This document shows, one piece after another, positions 52,936-60,054 of a stretch of 64,000 nt of DNA (within the stretch, counting starts at the first letter, position 1; each line of letters starts with the position of its first letter). Made by a program: the position numbers and the translations under genes. Origin of the DNA: Caulobacter vibrioides (lineage in GTDB: Bacteria; Pseudomonadota; Alphaproteobacteria; Caulobacterales; Caulobacteraceae). The notes beneath the pieces were generated by a model. The model searched no databases. It was not told where the DNA came from and saw nothing but the letters and a program-made list of their open reading frames with translations. The stretch spans positions 2,046,001-2,110,000 of the forward strand of contig NZ_CP023315.3 of assembly GCF_002310375.3 (NCBI RefSeq). Reading direction: 5' to 3'.

Positions 52936-52963
52936 ATTTAGGAAGACCAAGCGCGGCGGTCAA
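52936..52963 (-). promoter_or_regulatory. Predicted promoter of the iscR-suf operon
   Basis: On the minus strand a -35 TTGACC (complement of 52958-52963) and a -10 CTAAAT (complement of 52936-52941) are separated by 16 bases, placing the transcript start about 90 bases upstream of iscR. An IscR-type operator was not clearly recognised; the promoter is predicted from sequence only. Confidence 0.45.
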
Positions 52964-53018
52964 GTATTCCGGCCCTCAAAAAGGCCGGGCTCCGCCGTCG
53001 CCAGCTGAAGGGGACGAT

Positions 53019-53669
53019 ATGCCTGATGTGATTTTGACCGGCGCGTCCGGCCGGATCGAGGGTCGCTATTCTCCGGGCAAGACCGAGACAGCGCCGATCG
53101 CCCTGATCCTGCACCCGCACCCCAAGGCCGGCGGTCACATGAACCACCCGGTCTCGGTGCAACTGTATCACCTGTTCATGAAGCGTGGTTTCGCGACCTT
53201 GCGCTTCAATTTCCGCGGCGTGGGCCGCAGCCAGGGCGAGTTTGACGCCGGCATCGGCGAGCTGGCCGACGCGGCCACGGCGCTGGACTGGCTGCAGACC
53301 AGCAACCCGACCGCCAGCCAGACCTGGGTCGCCGGTTTCGACTTCGGCGCCTATATCGGCATGCAGCTCCTGATGCGCCGCCCGGAAACGGACGGCTTCA
53401 TTTCGGTGTCGCCGCCGACCAACATGTACGACTTCAGCTTCCTGGCCCCGTGCCCGGCGTCAGGCCTGTTCCTGACGGGTTCGGCCGACACCATCACCCC
53501 GCCGGTCGAGGTGGAGCGCGTGGTGACCAAGCTGCGCACCCAGAAGGGCATCACGATCGACTACGAAGTCATCGACAAGGCCACCCACTTCTGGGCCGAA
53601 CACCTGCCCAGCGTCGAGAAGAGCGTCAGCGACTATCTCGACAAGCGCCTGGCGGAAAATCCGATCTAG
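53019..53669 (+). CDS. Alpha/beta hydrolase with Asp in the nucleophile elbow
   Basis: A 216-residue hydrolase-fold protein (COG2945-like). It has ALILHPHPKAGGHMNHPVSVQLYHLFMKRGFATLRFNFRGVGRSQGEFD, then the elbow WVAGFDFGAYIGMQLLMRR, where relatives usually have Ser but here Asp108 stands (GFDFG). Then come SGLFLTGSADTITPP (Asp) and DKATHFWAEH (His). Asp as nucleophile is known in dehalogenases and epoxide hydrolases (GHDWG elbow), but this family is not theirs. The start is the ATG with GAAGGGGA in front. It is divergent from the iscR-suf operon, and a strong terminator follows it. Confidence 0.88.
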   Translation: MPDVILTGASGRIEGRYSPGKTETAPIALILHPHPKAGGHMNHPVSVQLYHLFMKRGFATLRFNFRGVGRSQGEFDAGIGELADAATALDWLQTSNPTASQTWVAGFDFGAYIGMQLLMRRPETDGFISVSPPTNMYDFSFLAPCPASGLFLTGSADTITPPVEVERVVTKLRTQKGITIDYEVIDKATHFWAEHLPSVEKSVSDYLDKRLAENPI

Positions 53670-53690
53670 GACTTCAAGTCCAAACGCTCA

Positions 53691-53718
53691 AAAGGCCTCC
53701 CTTCGGGGAGGCCTTTTT
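53691..53718 (+). terminator. Rho-independent terminator
   Basis: AAAGGCCTCC (53691-53700) pairs with GGAGGCCTTT (53707-53716) around CTTCGG, followed by TT and C. It ends the alpha/beta hydrolase gene; it lies directly before the convergent anmK stop (53723), so it may serve both strands. Confidence 0.85.
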
Positions 53719-53722
53719 CGTT

Positions 53723-54847
53723 TCAGGGCTGAACGATCCGTCCACCCGTCATAGGCGCTTTCACGCCCGTGGTCCCCGGGAAGCTGATCGGCAGGCCCTT
53801 GGCCGTGCGGGCGGCCAGATAGGCGAAGGCCTCGGCCTCGATGCTGTCGCCGCGCCAGCCATAGGCCTCGGCGCTCTTGACCGGTACGGGCGCGCGCGTG
53901 GACAGGGTCTGCATGATCGCCGGATTATGTCGCCCGCCGCCGCAGACGATCAGGGCGCTGGGCGCCTCGCCGGTCTGGGCGAAGGCCTTGAACACCGCCT
54001 CGGCGGTGAAGGCCACCAGGGTCGCCGCCGCATCCTCAGCGGAGAGATGATCGACCGGGGTCAACGAGAAGTCATAGCGATCCAGCGACTTGGGCGCCGG
54101 AGCGTCGAAGTAAGGACTGTCGAGCAGCGCCGCCAGCATGGCCTCATCCACGCGGCCGGCCAAGGCCAGACGGCCGTCCTCGTCGAAACGGCCAAGCCCC
54201 CTCGCCTGCAGCATCAGATCGATCATGCCGTTGCCGGGGCCGGTGTCGAAGGCCAGCAAGTCGCCGTCCGCGCCGATCAGGGTGATGTTGGCCACGCCGC
54301 CGACGTTCAGCGCCGCCACCGGGGCGGCCAAACCCGAGGCTCGGGCGCGGGCGGCGTGGTAGATCGGCGCCAGCGGCGCGCCCTCGCCGCCGGCGGCGAC
54401 ATCGGCGGTGCGGAAGTCAAACGCCACCGGACGCCCGCAGAGGCGCGCCAGGCGATCGGCGTCGAGCAGTTGCACCGTGCGCCCCACCCGCTGCGCCGTC
54501 GGGCGCTCGTGAAGGACGGTCTGGCCATGCACGCCCAGCAGGTCGAAGTCGCTCCAGCTCAGACCGTGCTCATCCAGAAAGCTCTCGGCGGCATGGAAGT
54601 GCTCGTCGGCCACGGCGCGCCGGGCGTCGTCGAAGATCGCCGGCTCAGGCTCACCCCGCGGCCAGGCGCGGGCGATGTCGGTGCTCTCAAGCAGCAGGTC
54701 GCGGGTGGCCTCCCGCAACTTGCGCTCGCCCGCCGGACCAAAGGCGTGAATGTCGACGCCGTCCGTTTCCAGCACCGCCATGTCGACCGCATCCAACGAG
54801 GTGCCGGTCATGAATCCTAGGATCTTCATGGGAACGTTGACTGCCAT
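53723..54847 (-). CDS. anmK: Anhydro-N-acetylmuramic acid kinase
   Basis: A protein of about 374 residues that phosphorylates 1,6-anhydro-MurNAc during peptidoglycan recycling, giving MurNAc-6-phosphate. The N-terminus KILGFMTGTSLDAVDMAVLETDG is the hallmark. VHGQTVLHERPTAQRVGRTVQLLDADRLARLCGRPVAFDFRTADVAAGGEGAPLAPIYH and VAALNVGGVANITLIGADGDLLAFDTGPGNGMIDLM, plus VCGGGRHNPAIMQTL, complete it. Start is uncertain among ATGs at 54874, 54847 and 54829; I chose 54847. It is divergent from tyrS, and a possible leader peptide for tyrS lies between them. Confidence 0.94.
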   Translation of the reverse strand: MAVNVPMKILGFMTGTSLDAVDMAVLETDGVDIHAFGPAGERKLREATRDLLLESTDIARAWPRGEPEPAIFDDARRAVADEHFHAAESFLDEHGLSWSDFDLLGVHGQTVLHERPTAQRVGRTVQLLDADRLARLCGRPVAFDFRTADVAAGGEGAPLAPIYHAARARASGLAAPVAALNVGGVANITLIGADGDLLAFDTGPGNGMIDLMLQARGLGRFDEDGRLALAGRVDEAMLAALLDSPYFDAPAPKSLDRYDFSLTPVDHLSAEDAAATLVAFTAEAVFKAFAQTGEAPSALIVCGGGRHNPAIMQTLSTRAPVPVKSAEAYGWRGDSIEAEAFAYLAARTAKGLPISFPGTTGVKAPMTGGRIVQP

Positions 54848-54872
54848 GCCCGTTAAACGGTAGCTAGGCCCC

Positions 54873-54923
54873 ATGATCGACGCTCTTGTCCTGGCCCGCC
54901 CCTATTACCGCCCGCTGCCATAG
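54873..54923 (+). CDS. Candidate tyrS leader peptide (16 codons with two adjacent Tyr)
   Basis: A short frame upstream of tyrS reads MIDALVLARPYYRPLP and then stops (TAG 54921-54923). Two Tyr codons lie side by side, as in attenuation leaders. The stop lies in the loop side of a stem CCCGC (54911-54915)/GCGGG (54923-54927). GCGGG can instead pair with CCCGC in the downstream CCCCCGC. A further hairpin CCCC-N8-GGGG (around 54953-54968) is possible. These mutually exclusive pairings fit ribosome-mediated control. The ribosome site is weak (CTAGG), and a T-run after the last stem is missing, so the case is only suggestive. The gap from the stop to tyrS is 162 bases. Confidence 0.4.
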   Translation: MIDALVLARPYYRPLP

Positions 54924-55085
54924 CGGGAGGCCGACCAGACACGTCGCTTAGCCCCCGCCTCGCCGGGGTCGCTTCAACACAGTCGATCATGCGCTCCGGT
55001 CACCCTTCCGGAGTCTGAAATGAACCCCTCACACACCGGCCAAGCCGTGCTAGACGGCCCGCCACGTCAAATAGAGAGTCGATCC

Positions 55086-56342
55086 ATGTCCGCCGCCTCG
55101 TCGTTCAAGTCAGAGTTCCTGCGAACCCTGGAGGCGCGCGGCTACATCCACCAGATCACCCATCCGGAGGAGCTGGACACGGCCGCCTCGGCCGGGATCG
55201 TCACCGCCTACATTGGTTTCGACGCCACGGCGCCGTCTCTGCACGTCGGCAGCCTGATCCAGATCATGCTGCTGCGCCGCCTGCAGCAGGCCGGCCACAA
55301 GCCGATCGTCCTGATGGGCGGCGGCACGACCAAGGTCGGCGATCCCACGGGCAAGGACGAAAGCCGCAAGCTGCTGAGCGACGCCGACATCCAGGCCAAT
55401 ATCGCGGGCATCAAGACGGTGTTCTCGAAGTTCCTGACCTTCGGCGACGGGCCCACCGACGCGATCATGGTCGACAACGATGTCTGGCTGTCGAAGTTCG
55501 GCTACGTCCAGTTCCTGCGCGAGTACGGCGTGCACTTTACGGTCAACCGGATGCTGGCGTTTGACTCGGTCAAGCTGCGCCTGGAGCGCGAGCAGCCGAT
55601 GACGTTCCTCGAGTTCAACTACATGCTGATGCAGGCGGTGGACTTCCTGGAGCTGAACCGCGCCCACGGCTGCGTGCTGCAGATGGGCGGTTCGGACCAG
55701 TGGGGCAATATCCTCAACGGCGTCGAGCTGACCCGCCGCGTCGACCAGAAGAGCGCCTTTGGCCTGACGACGCCACTCCTGGCCACCGCCTCGGGCGCCA
55801 AGATGGGCAAGACGGCCGCCGGCGCGGTGTGGCTGAACGCCGAACAGCTGAGCCCCTACGACTACTGGCAGTTCTGGCGGAACACCGAGGACGCCGACGT
55901 CGGTCGCTTCCTGAAGCTGTTCACCGACCTGCCGCTGGATCGCATCGCCGAACTGGAGGCCCTGGAGGGCGCCCAGATCAACGAGGCCAAGAAGGTGCTG
56001 GCCGACGAGGCCACGCGCATGGCCCATGGCGAGGAGGAAGCCCGCAAGGCGCGCGACGCTGCAGAAAAGGCGTTCGAGCAAGGCGCGCTGTCGGCTGACC
56101 TGCCGACCTATGAACTTCAGGCAGAATTCCTGAAAGAGGGGATTATTCTTGCCGCTTTAGCTGGCGACGCCTTCAGTCAGTCGCGAGGCGAGATACGGCG
56201 CCTGGCGCAGGGTGGCGGCTTGCGGGTCAACGACACGGCGATTGGCGATGCGAACGTGAGGATCACCGAGGCCGATCTGGTTGATGGTGTCATCAAGCTT
56301 TCGGCGGGCAAGAAGAAGATCGTGTTGGTGAAGCCTGTTTAG
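55086..56342 (+). CDS. tyrS: Tyrosyl-tRNA synthetase
   Basis: A 418-residue class Ic aminoacyl-tRNA synthetase that charges tRNA-Tyr. [31 protein letters not shown] holds the HIGH-like HVGS motif, and [14 protein letters not shown] holds the KMSKS-like [25 protein letters not shown] belongs to the tyrosine pocket. The C-terminal S4 domain ([26 protein letters not shown]) binds the tRNA arm. The start is the ATG of [11 protein letters not shown], with AGAGAG upstream; the open frame begins 22 codons earlier. It is divergent from anmK. Confidence 0.96.
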   Translation: MSAASSFKSEFLRTLEARGYIHQITHPEELDTAASAGIVTAYIGFDATAPSLHVGSLIQIMLLRRLQQAGHKPIVLMGGGTTKVGDPTGKDESRKLLSDADIQANIAGIKTVFSKFLTFGDGPTDAIMVDNDVWLSKFGYVQFLREYGVHFTVNRMLAFDSVKLRLEREQPMTFLEFNYMLMQAVDFLELNRAHGCVLQMGGSDQWGNILNGVELTRRVDQKSAFGLTTPLLATASGAKMGKTAAGAVWLNAEQLSPYDYWQFWRNTEDADVGRFLKLFTDLPLDRIAELEALEGAQINEAKKVLADEATRMAHGEEEARKARDAAEKAFEQGALSADLPTYELQAEFLKEGIILAALAGDAFSQSRGEIRRLAQGGGLRVNDTAIGDANVRITEADLVDGVIKLSAGKKKIVLVKPV

Positions 56343-56354
56343 TTATGAGTTGAT

Positions 56355-56452
56355 TGTCATCCCGGCCCTGGCGTAGCCAAGGCGGGACTCGGCTAGACTC
56401 AAGGCCATTGGCGATCCCGGCTCGGCGCGCTTCGCGCTGGGCCGGGATGACA
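56355..56452. repeat. Intergenic inverted-repeat element, GTCATCCCGG family, copy 2
   Basis: TGTCATCCCGGCC (56355-56367) pairs with GGCCGGGATGACA (56440-56452). Inside is a stretch with GCGCGCTTCGCGCTGG, a short stem with a TTCG loop. It lies between tyrS and bcp. The outer GTCATCCCGG sequence is shared with the element at 15681-15805, and the ends are inverted in both. The bcp ribosome site begins seven bases behind its end. Confidence 0.75.
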
Positions 56453-56471
56453 GATTTCAAGGAAGCGTTCG

Positions 56472-56933
56472 ATGCTGCAGCCCGGCGACAAGGCTCCCGA
56501 TTTCGACCTGCCGACCGACACTGGTCGCGTCAGCCTGGCGGCCCTCAAGGGCAAGAACGTTGTCCTGTACTTCTATCCCAAGGACGACACCGCCGGCTGC
56601 ACCTCCGAGGCGCTGCAGTTCTCGTCGGAAGTCGAGGAATTCCAGAAGCTGGGCGCGGTGATCATCGGCGTGTCCAAGGACAGCGCCGCGTCGCACGCCA
56701 AGTTCCGCCTCAAACATGATCTGACCATCGAACTGGCCGCCGACACGCTGGGCGATGTCGTCGAGGCTTACGGCGCGTGGGTCGAAAAGAGCATGTACGG
56801 CCGCAAGTACATGGGCATTGATCGCTCGACCTTCCTGATCGACCGCGAGGGCGTCATCCGCGAGATCTGGCGCAAAGTGAAAGTGCCCGGCCACATCAAG
56901 GCGGTCATGAACGCCGCCAAGGCGATCAAATAG
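56472..56933 (+). CDS. bcp: BCP-type peroxiredoxin (thiol peroxidase), 1-Cys
   Basis: A 153-residue peroxiredoxin that reduces peroxides. It has GDKAPDFDLPTDTGRVSLAALKGKNVVLYFYPKDDTAGCTSEALQFSSE with the peroxidatic Cys43 (TAGCT; the Thr and Arg of the site are seen in TAGCT and IDRSTF). No other cysteine is present in the protein. The usual resolving Cys five residues later (as in E. coli Bcp, CTxxxC) is replaced by Leu (CTSEAL), so resolution must come from an external thiol. GGAAG is upstream of the ATG. It follows tyrS after a repeat element. Confidence 0.94.
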   Translation: MLQPGDKAPDFDLPTDTGRVSLAALKGKNVVLYFYPKDDTAGCTSEALQFSSEVEEFQKLGAVIIGVSKDSAASHAKFRLKHDLTIELAADTLGDVVEAYGAWVEKSMYGRKYMGIDRSTFLIDREGVIREIWRKVKVPGHIKAVMNAAKAIK

Positions 56934-57165
56934 GCCTCGCCACTCGCGCTCGAGACGCGCGCGAGTGTTGCAACAACGCATCGGCGTGTGACGTTTCGGC
57001 GCGGAACCAACGTTCCGGCGTGGCCGTTTTTGTCAGAGATCATTAAGCATTGCGGCGCAGAGTTCAATTTTGCGACTCGCGCTCCCTTTGGGCGCGAAGA
57101 CGCTTGCGCGCTTCCGTTTTATCATTGCATATCGCCGGGACCTGAAACGGGGGTTTCCTGGGGCG

Positions 57166-58317
57166 ATGGCGATCAAACGCTTCAAGCGACTGCGGCAATC
57201 TCTGGAAGCCCTTTTTCCCGAACGGCACATCTACATCCGCTCCGGCGGCGAGATGCGCGGCTATGTTTTCTCCACCAACAAGCAGCTGTTGGGCGCCGCC
57301 GGCGTCGCCGTCAGCGCGCTCTGGATGGGCGTTTGCACCGCGGCCATGATGGTCAACGCCCTGGCGGTCAGCTCGACCGACCAGCAGGTCATCAAGCAAA
57401 AAGCCTACTATGAGCGGCTGAACGCCGACCGTCAGGCCCGCCTGAACAGCGCTGTGGCGCAGCTCTCGGCCACCAATGGCTCTCTGGAAGATCTGGCCGC
57501 TTCGGTCGAAAAGCGCCACGCCGCCCTCGCCCTCCTAGTTTCTGATTTCAAGGGCGTCCCCGGCGCCGCCGAGGCCCTGACCGTCGCCAAGCCTCGCTTG
57601 CTCGCCGCCAGCCCAGTGCAGCGGGTCCAGGCCACCCGGATGGACCAGGAGCGCCTGATCGACGCCGCCGAAAGCTTCGCCAAGAGCCGCGCCGAGCGTC
57701 TGCGGCTGGCCATGCGGATGGCGGGCCTGGATGCTGGCAACTATACCGGCCGCGGCGTCTCGCTGGGCGGCCCGCTGATCGAGGCCAAGGACCCTCGCGC
57801 CCTCGCCGCCGTCCTGGATGTTGACGAGGAGTTCGCCACCCGCATCCAGCGCGCCGCCAACGACATGTCGGACATGCGATCGCTGGGCGCGGCGGCCAAG
57901 AAGCTGCCCTTCTATCGCCCGACCAGCAATCCGGCGCTGTCGTCCAGCTATGGCGTCCGGTTCGACCCGTTCACGCGCCGGCCGGCCTTCCATTCCGGCC
58001 TGGACTTCCCGGGCGGCTATCACACGCCGATCATGGCCACCGCTCCGGGCGTGGTCTCGTTCACCGGCGTGCGGTCGGGTTACGGCAAGACGGTCGAGAT
58101 CGACCACGGCGGCGGCTTCAAAACGCGCTACGCGCACCTCGCCGCCATTAGCGTCCGCGTCGGTGAGCGTGTGGCGATCGGCTCACGGGTCGGCGGCATG
58201 GGTTCGACCGGCCGCTCGACTGGTCCGCACCTGCACTACGAAGTCTGGGTCAACGGCAAGGCCCAGAACCCCAATCGCTTCTTGAAGGCTGGTGAGTATG
58301 TTCAGCAAGCAAGCTAA
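57166..58317 (+). CDS. M23-family peptidoglycan endopeptidase next to bacA (LmdC-like)
   Basis: A 383-residue bitopic membrane protein. The cytoplasmic N-terminus (about 40 residues, basic) is followed by a membrane helix (about 41-66, LLGAAGVAVSALWMGVCTAAMMVNALAV). A coiled-coil region (75-190) leads to a C-terminal LytM domain with zinc ligands His276 and Asp280 (FHSGLDFPGG) and the HLH pair His355/His357 (TGPHLHYEVW). All metal ligands are intact, so it is an active-type DD-endopeptidase. Its end overlaps the bactofilin gene bacA by 20 bases. In related stalked alphaproteobacteria (Hyphomonas LmdC), a peptidase encoded beside bacA is recruited by it; the same is likely here. Confidence 0.9.
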   Translation: MAIKRFKRLRQSLEALFPERHIYIRSGGEMRGYVFSTNKQLLGAAGVAVSALWMGVCTAAMMVNALAVSSTDQQVIKQKAYYERLNADRQARLNSAVAQLSATNGSLEDLAASVEKRHAALALLVSDFKGVPGAAEALTVAKPRLLAASPVQRVQATRMDQERLIDAAESFAKSRAERLRLAMRMAGLDAGNYTGRGVSLGGPLIEAKDPRALAAVLDVDEEFATRIQRAANDMSDMRSLGAAAKKLPFYRPTSNPALSSSYGVRFDPFTRRPAFHSGLDFPGGYHTPIMATAPGVVSFTGVRSGYGKTVEIDHGGGFKTRYAHLAAISVRVGERVAIGSRVGGMGSTGRSTGPHLHYEVWVNGKAQNPNRFLKAGEYVQQAS

Positions 58318-58783
58318 ATCGAACAACAAGGCCCCGGCCCGCATCGAGCCGCTGCCCACGCCCATGGCCGCCGCGCCGTCCGAGCCGGCGCGTCGCGCGC
58401 CGCCGAAGGTCGCCTCGCTGCTGTCGGCCGACCTGACCATCGAGGGTGGTGTCACCGGCGAGGGCGAGCTGCAGATCGACGGCGTGGTCAAGGGCGACGT
58501 CCGTGTCGGCCGCCTGACCGTCGGCGAAACGGGCCATGTCGAGGGCTCTGTCTACGCCGAGGCCGTCGAGGTGCGCGGCCGCGTGGTTGGCGCGATCACG
58601 TCCAAGCAGGTTCGTCTCTACGGCACCTCGTACGTCGATGGCGACATCACGCATGAGCAACTGGCGATGGAAACCGGCGCCTTCTTCCAGGGCCGCAGCC
58701 TGAAGTTCCAGCGCCCCGCCCCCGCGCCGTCGCAGCCCGCGCCGCATCCCGAGCATCTGGCGATCGCCAAGAGCGCCGGCTAA
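58298..58783 (+). CDS. bacA: Bactofilin BacA
   Basis: A 161-residue cytoskeletal protein that polymerises without nucleotide. A short disordered N-terminus (MFSKQAKSNNKAPARIEPLP), which in BacA acts as membrane-targeting sequence, leads to the bactofilin beta-helix (about 38-135: SLLSADLTIEGGVTGEGELQIDGVVKGDVRVGRLTVGETGHVEGSVYAEAVEVRGRVVGAITSKQVRLYGTSYVDGDITHEQLAMETGAFFQG). A Pro-rich C-terminus follows. The start MFSKQ gives 161 residues, the length known for C. crescentus BacA. BacA localises to the stalked pole and supports stalk peptidoglycan synthesis. It overlaps the end of the M23 gene by 20 bases, so the two are coupled. A terminator follows. Confidence 0.96.
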   Translation: MFSKQAKSNNKAPARIEPLPTPMAAAPSEPARRAPPKVASLLSADLTIEGGVTGEGELQIDGVVKGDVRVGRLTVGETGHVEGSVYAEAVEVRGRVVGAITSKQVRLYGTSYVDGDITHEQLAMETGAFFQGRSLKFQRPAPAPSQPAPHPEHLAIAKSAG

Positions 58784-58806
58784 GACGGGCCGAAGCTAAA
58801 AACGAT

Positions 58807-58836
58807 AACGCCCCGGATCGCTCCGGGGCGTTTTCT
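58807..58836 (+). terminator. Rho-independent terminator after bacA
   Basis: AACGCCCCGG (58807-58816) and CCGGGGCGTT (58823-58832) form a perfect stem around ATCGCT, followed by TTCTTTT. It lies 24 bases after the bacA stop. Confidence 0.88.
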
Positions 58837-58860
58837 TTTAGTCGCCCGGCCCCAGCGTTT

Positions 58861-59986
58861 TTAAGACGCTTCGCCGCCGTCGCGGGTGTGACCCACGCGC
58901 TGGGCCAGCGACGCGGCCATGAAGGCGTCGAGGTCACCATCCAGGACACCCTGGGTGTCGGAGGTCTCGACGTTGGTCCGCAGGTCCTTGACCATCTGGT
59001 AGGGCTGCAGGACGTAGCTGCGGATCTGGTGACCCCAGCCGATGTCGGTCTTCTGGTCTTCCAGCGCCTGTTGCGCGGCTTCGCGCTTCTGGAGCTCGGC
59101 CTCATAGAGACGCGCGCGCAGCATCTTCCAGGCCTCTTCACGGTTCTGGTGCTGCGAACGGCCGGCCTGGCAGGCCACGGCGATCCCGGTCGGAATGTGC
59201 GTCAGGCGCACCGCCGAGTCAGTCTTGTTGATGTGCTGGCCGCCGGCGCCGGAGGCGCGGTAGGTGTCGGTCCGCACGTCGGAGGGGTTGATCTCGATCT
59301 CGATATTGTCGTCGACCACGGGATAGATCCACGCCGAGGCGAACGAGGTGTGGCGGCGGGCGCTGCTGTCGTACGGGCTGATCCGCACCAGGCGATGGAC
59401 GCCCGCTTCGGTCTTCAGCCAGCCATAGGCGTTGGCGCCCTTGACCAGCAGGGTCGCGGACTTGATGCCGGCCTGATCGCCGTCGGTTTCTTCGATCAGC
59501 TCGGTGGTCATGCCGTGGGCGTTGGCCCAGCGGGTGTACATGCGCAGCAGGATGCCGGCCCAGTCGCAGGACTCGGTGCCCCCCGCGCCGGAGTTGATTT
59601 CGACATAGCAGTCGTTGCCGTCAGCCTCGCCCGACAGCAGCGCCTCCAGCTCGGCGCGACCGGCGCGTTCCTTCAGCGACTTCAGCTGAGCGCGGGCGTC
59701 GTTCAGAGAGTCCTCGTCGGACTCCATCTCGGCCAGCTCGGCATATTCGAGGGCGTCCTTGAGGTCGCGCTCGATCGACTGCACGGCCTCGACCTTGGCC
59801 GCCAGGTTCGCGCGCTCGCGCGACACGGCCTGGGCCTCGGACGGACGGTCCCAAAGGGTCGGGTCCTCGACCCGGGCGTTCAGCTCATCGAGCTTGCGGA
59901 GAGCGACGTCCCAGTCAAAGACGCCTCCTGAGCAGTCCCACGGACTGCTCGATGTCGGCCGCAGCGGCCTCGACATCCGGTCGCAT
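58861..59986 (-). CDS. prfB: Peptide chain release factor 2, with programmed +1 frameshift
   Basis: RF2 recognises UGA and UAA stop codons. The gene begins at the ATG 59986 ([20 protein letters not shown]), and frame 0 stops after 23 codons at TGA (59917-59915). The sequence there, AGGAGGCGTCTTTGAC, has an SD-like AGGAGG and the slippery CTT TGA C, the classical RF2 autoregulatory site. A +1 shift joins to [23 protein letters not shown], giving 374 residues. The GGQ motif in [22 protein letters not shown] is intact. The stop-recognition tripeptide reads SPY ([15 protein letters not shown]) where E. coli has SPF. It is convergent with bacA and follows PBP1a on the minus strand. Confidence 0.96.
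59908..59930 (-). promoter_or_regulatory. prfB programmed frameshift site
   Basis: On the minus strand the order AGGAGG, CGT, CTT TGA C places the SD-like element three bases before the CTT slippery codon, the spacing known to promote +1 shifting in bacterial prfB. The TGA is read as a stop when RF2 is abundant and as a shift when RF2 is low, so the factor controls its own synthesis. Confidence 0.9.
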
Positions 59987-60054
59987 CACGTAACTCCGTG
60001 ACAGTGTTGAAGGGCGCGGGAGATAACTTGCGTTGCTCCCTCGCGCAATGGACG

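Noticed and set aside
55000-55019. The stem CTCCGG/CCGGAG at 54994-55013 as the terminator of a tyrS attenuator
   Set aside because: The stem is short (6 bp) with an 8-base loop and is followed by TCTGAAA, with no T-run, so I do not call it a terminator.
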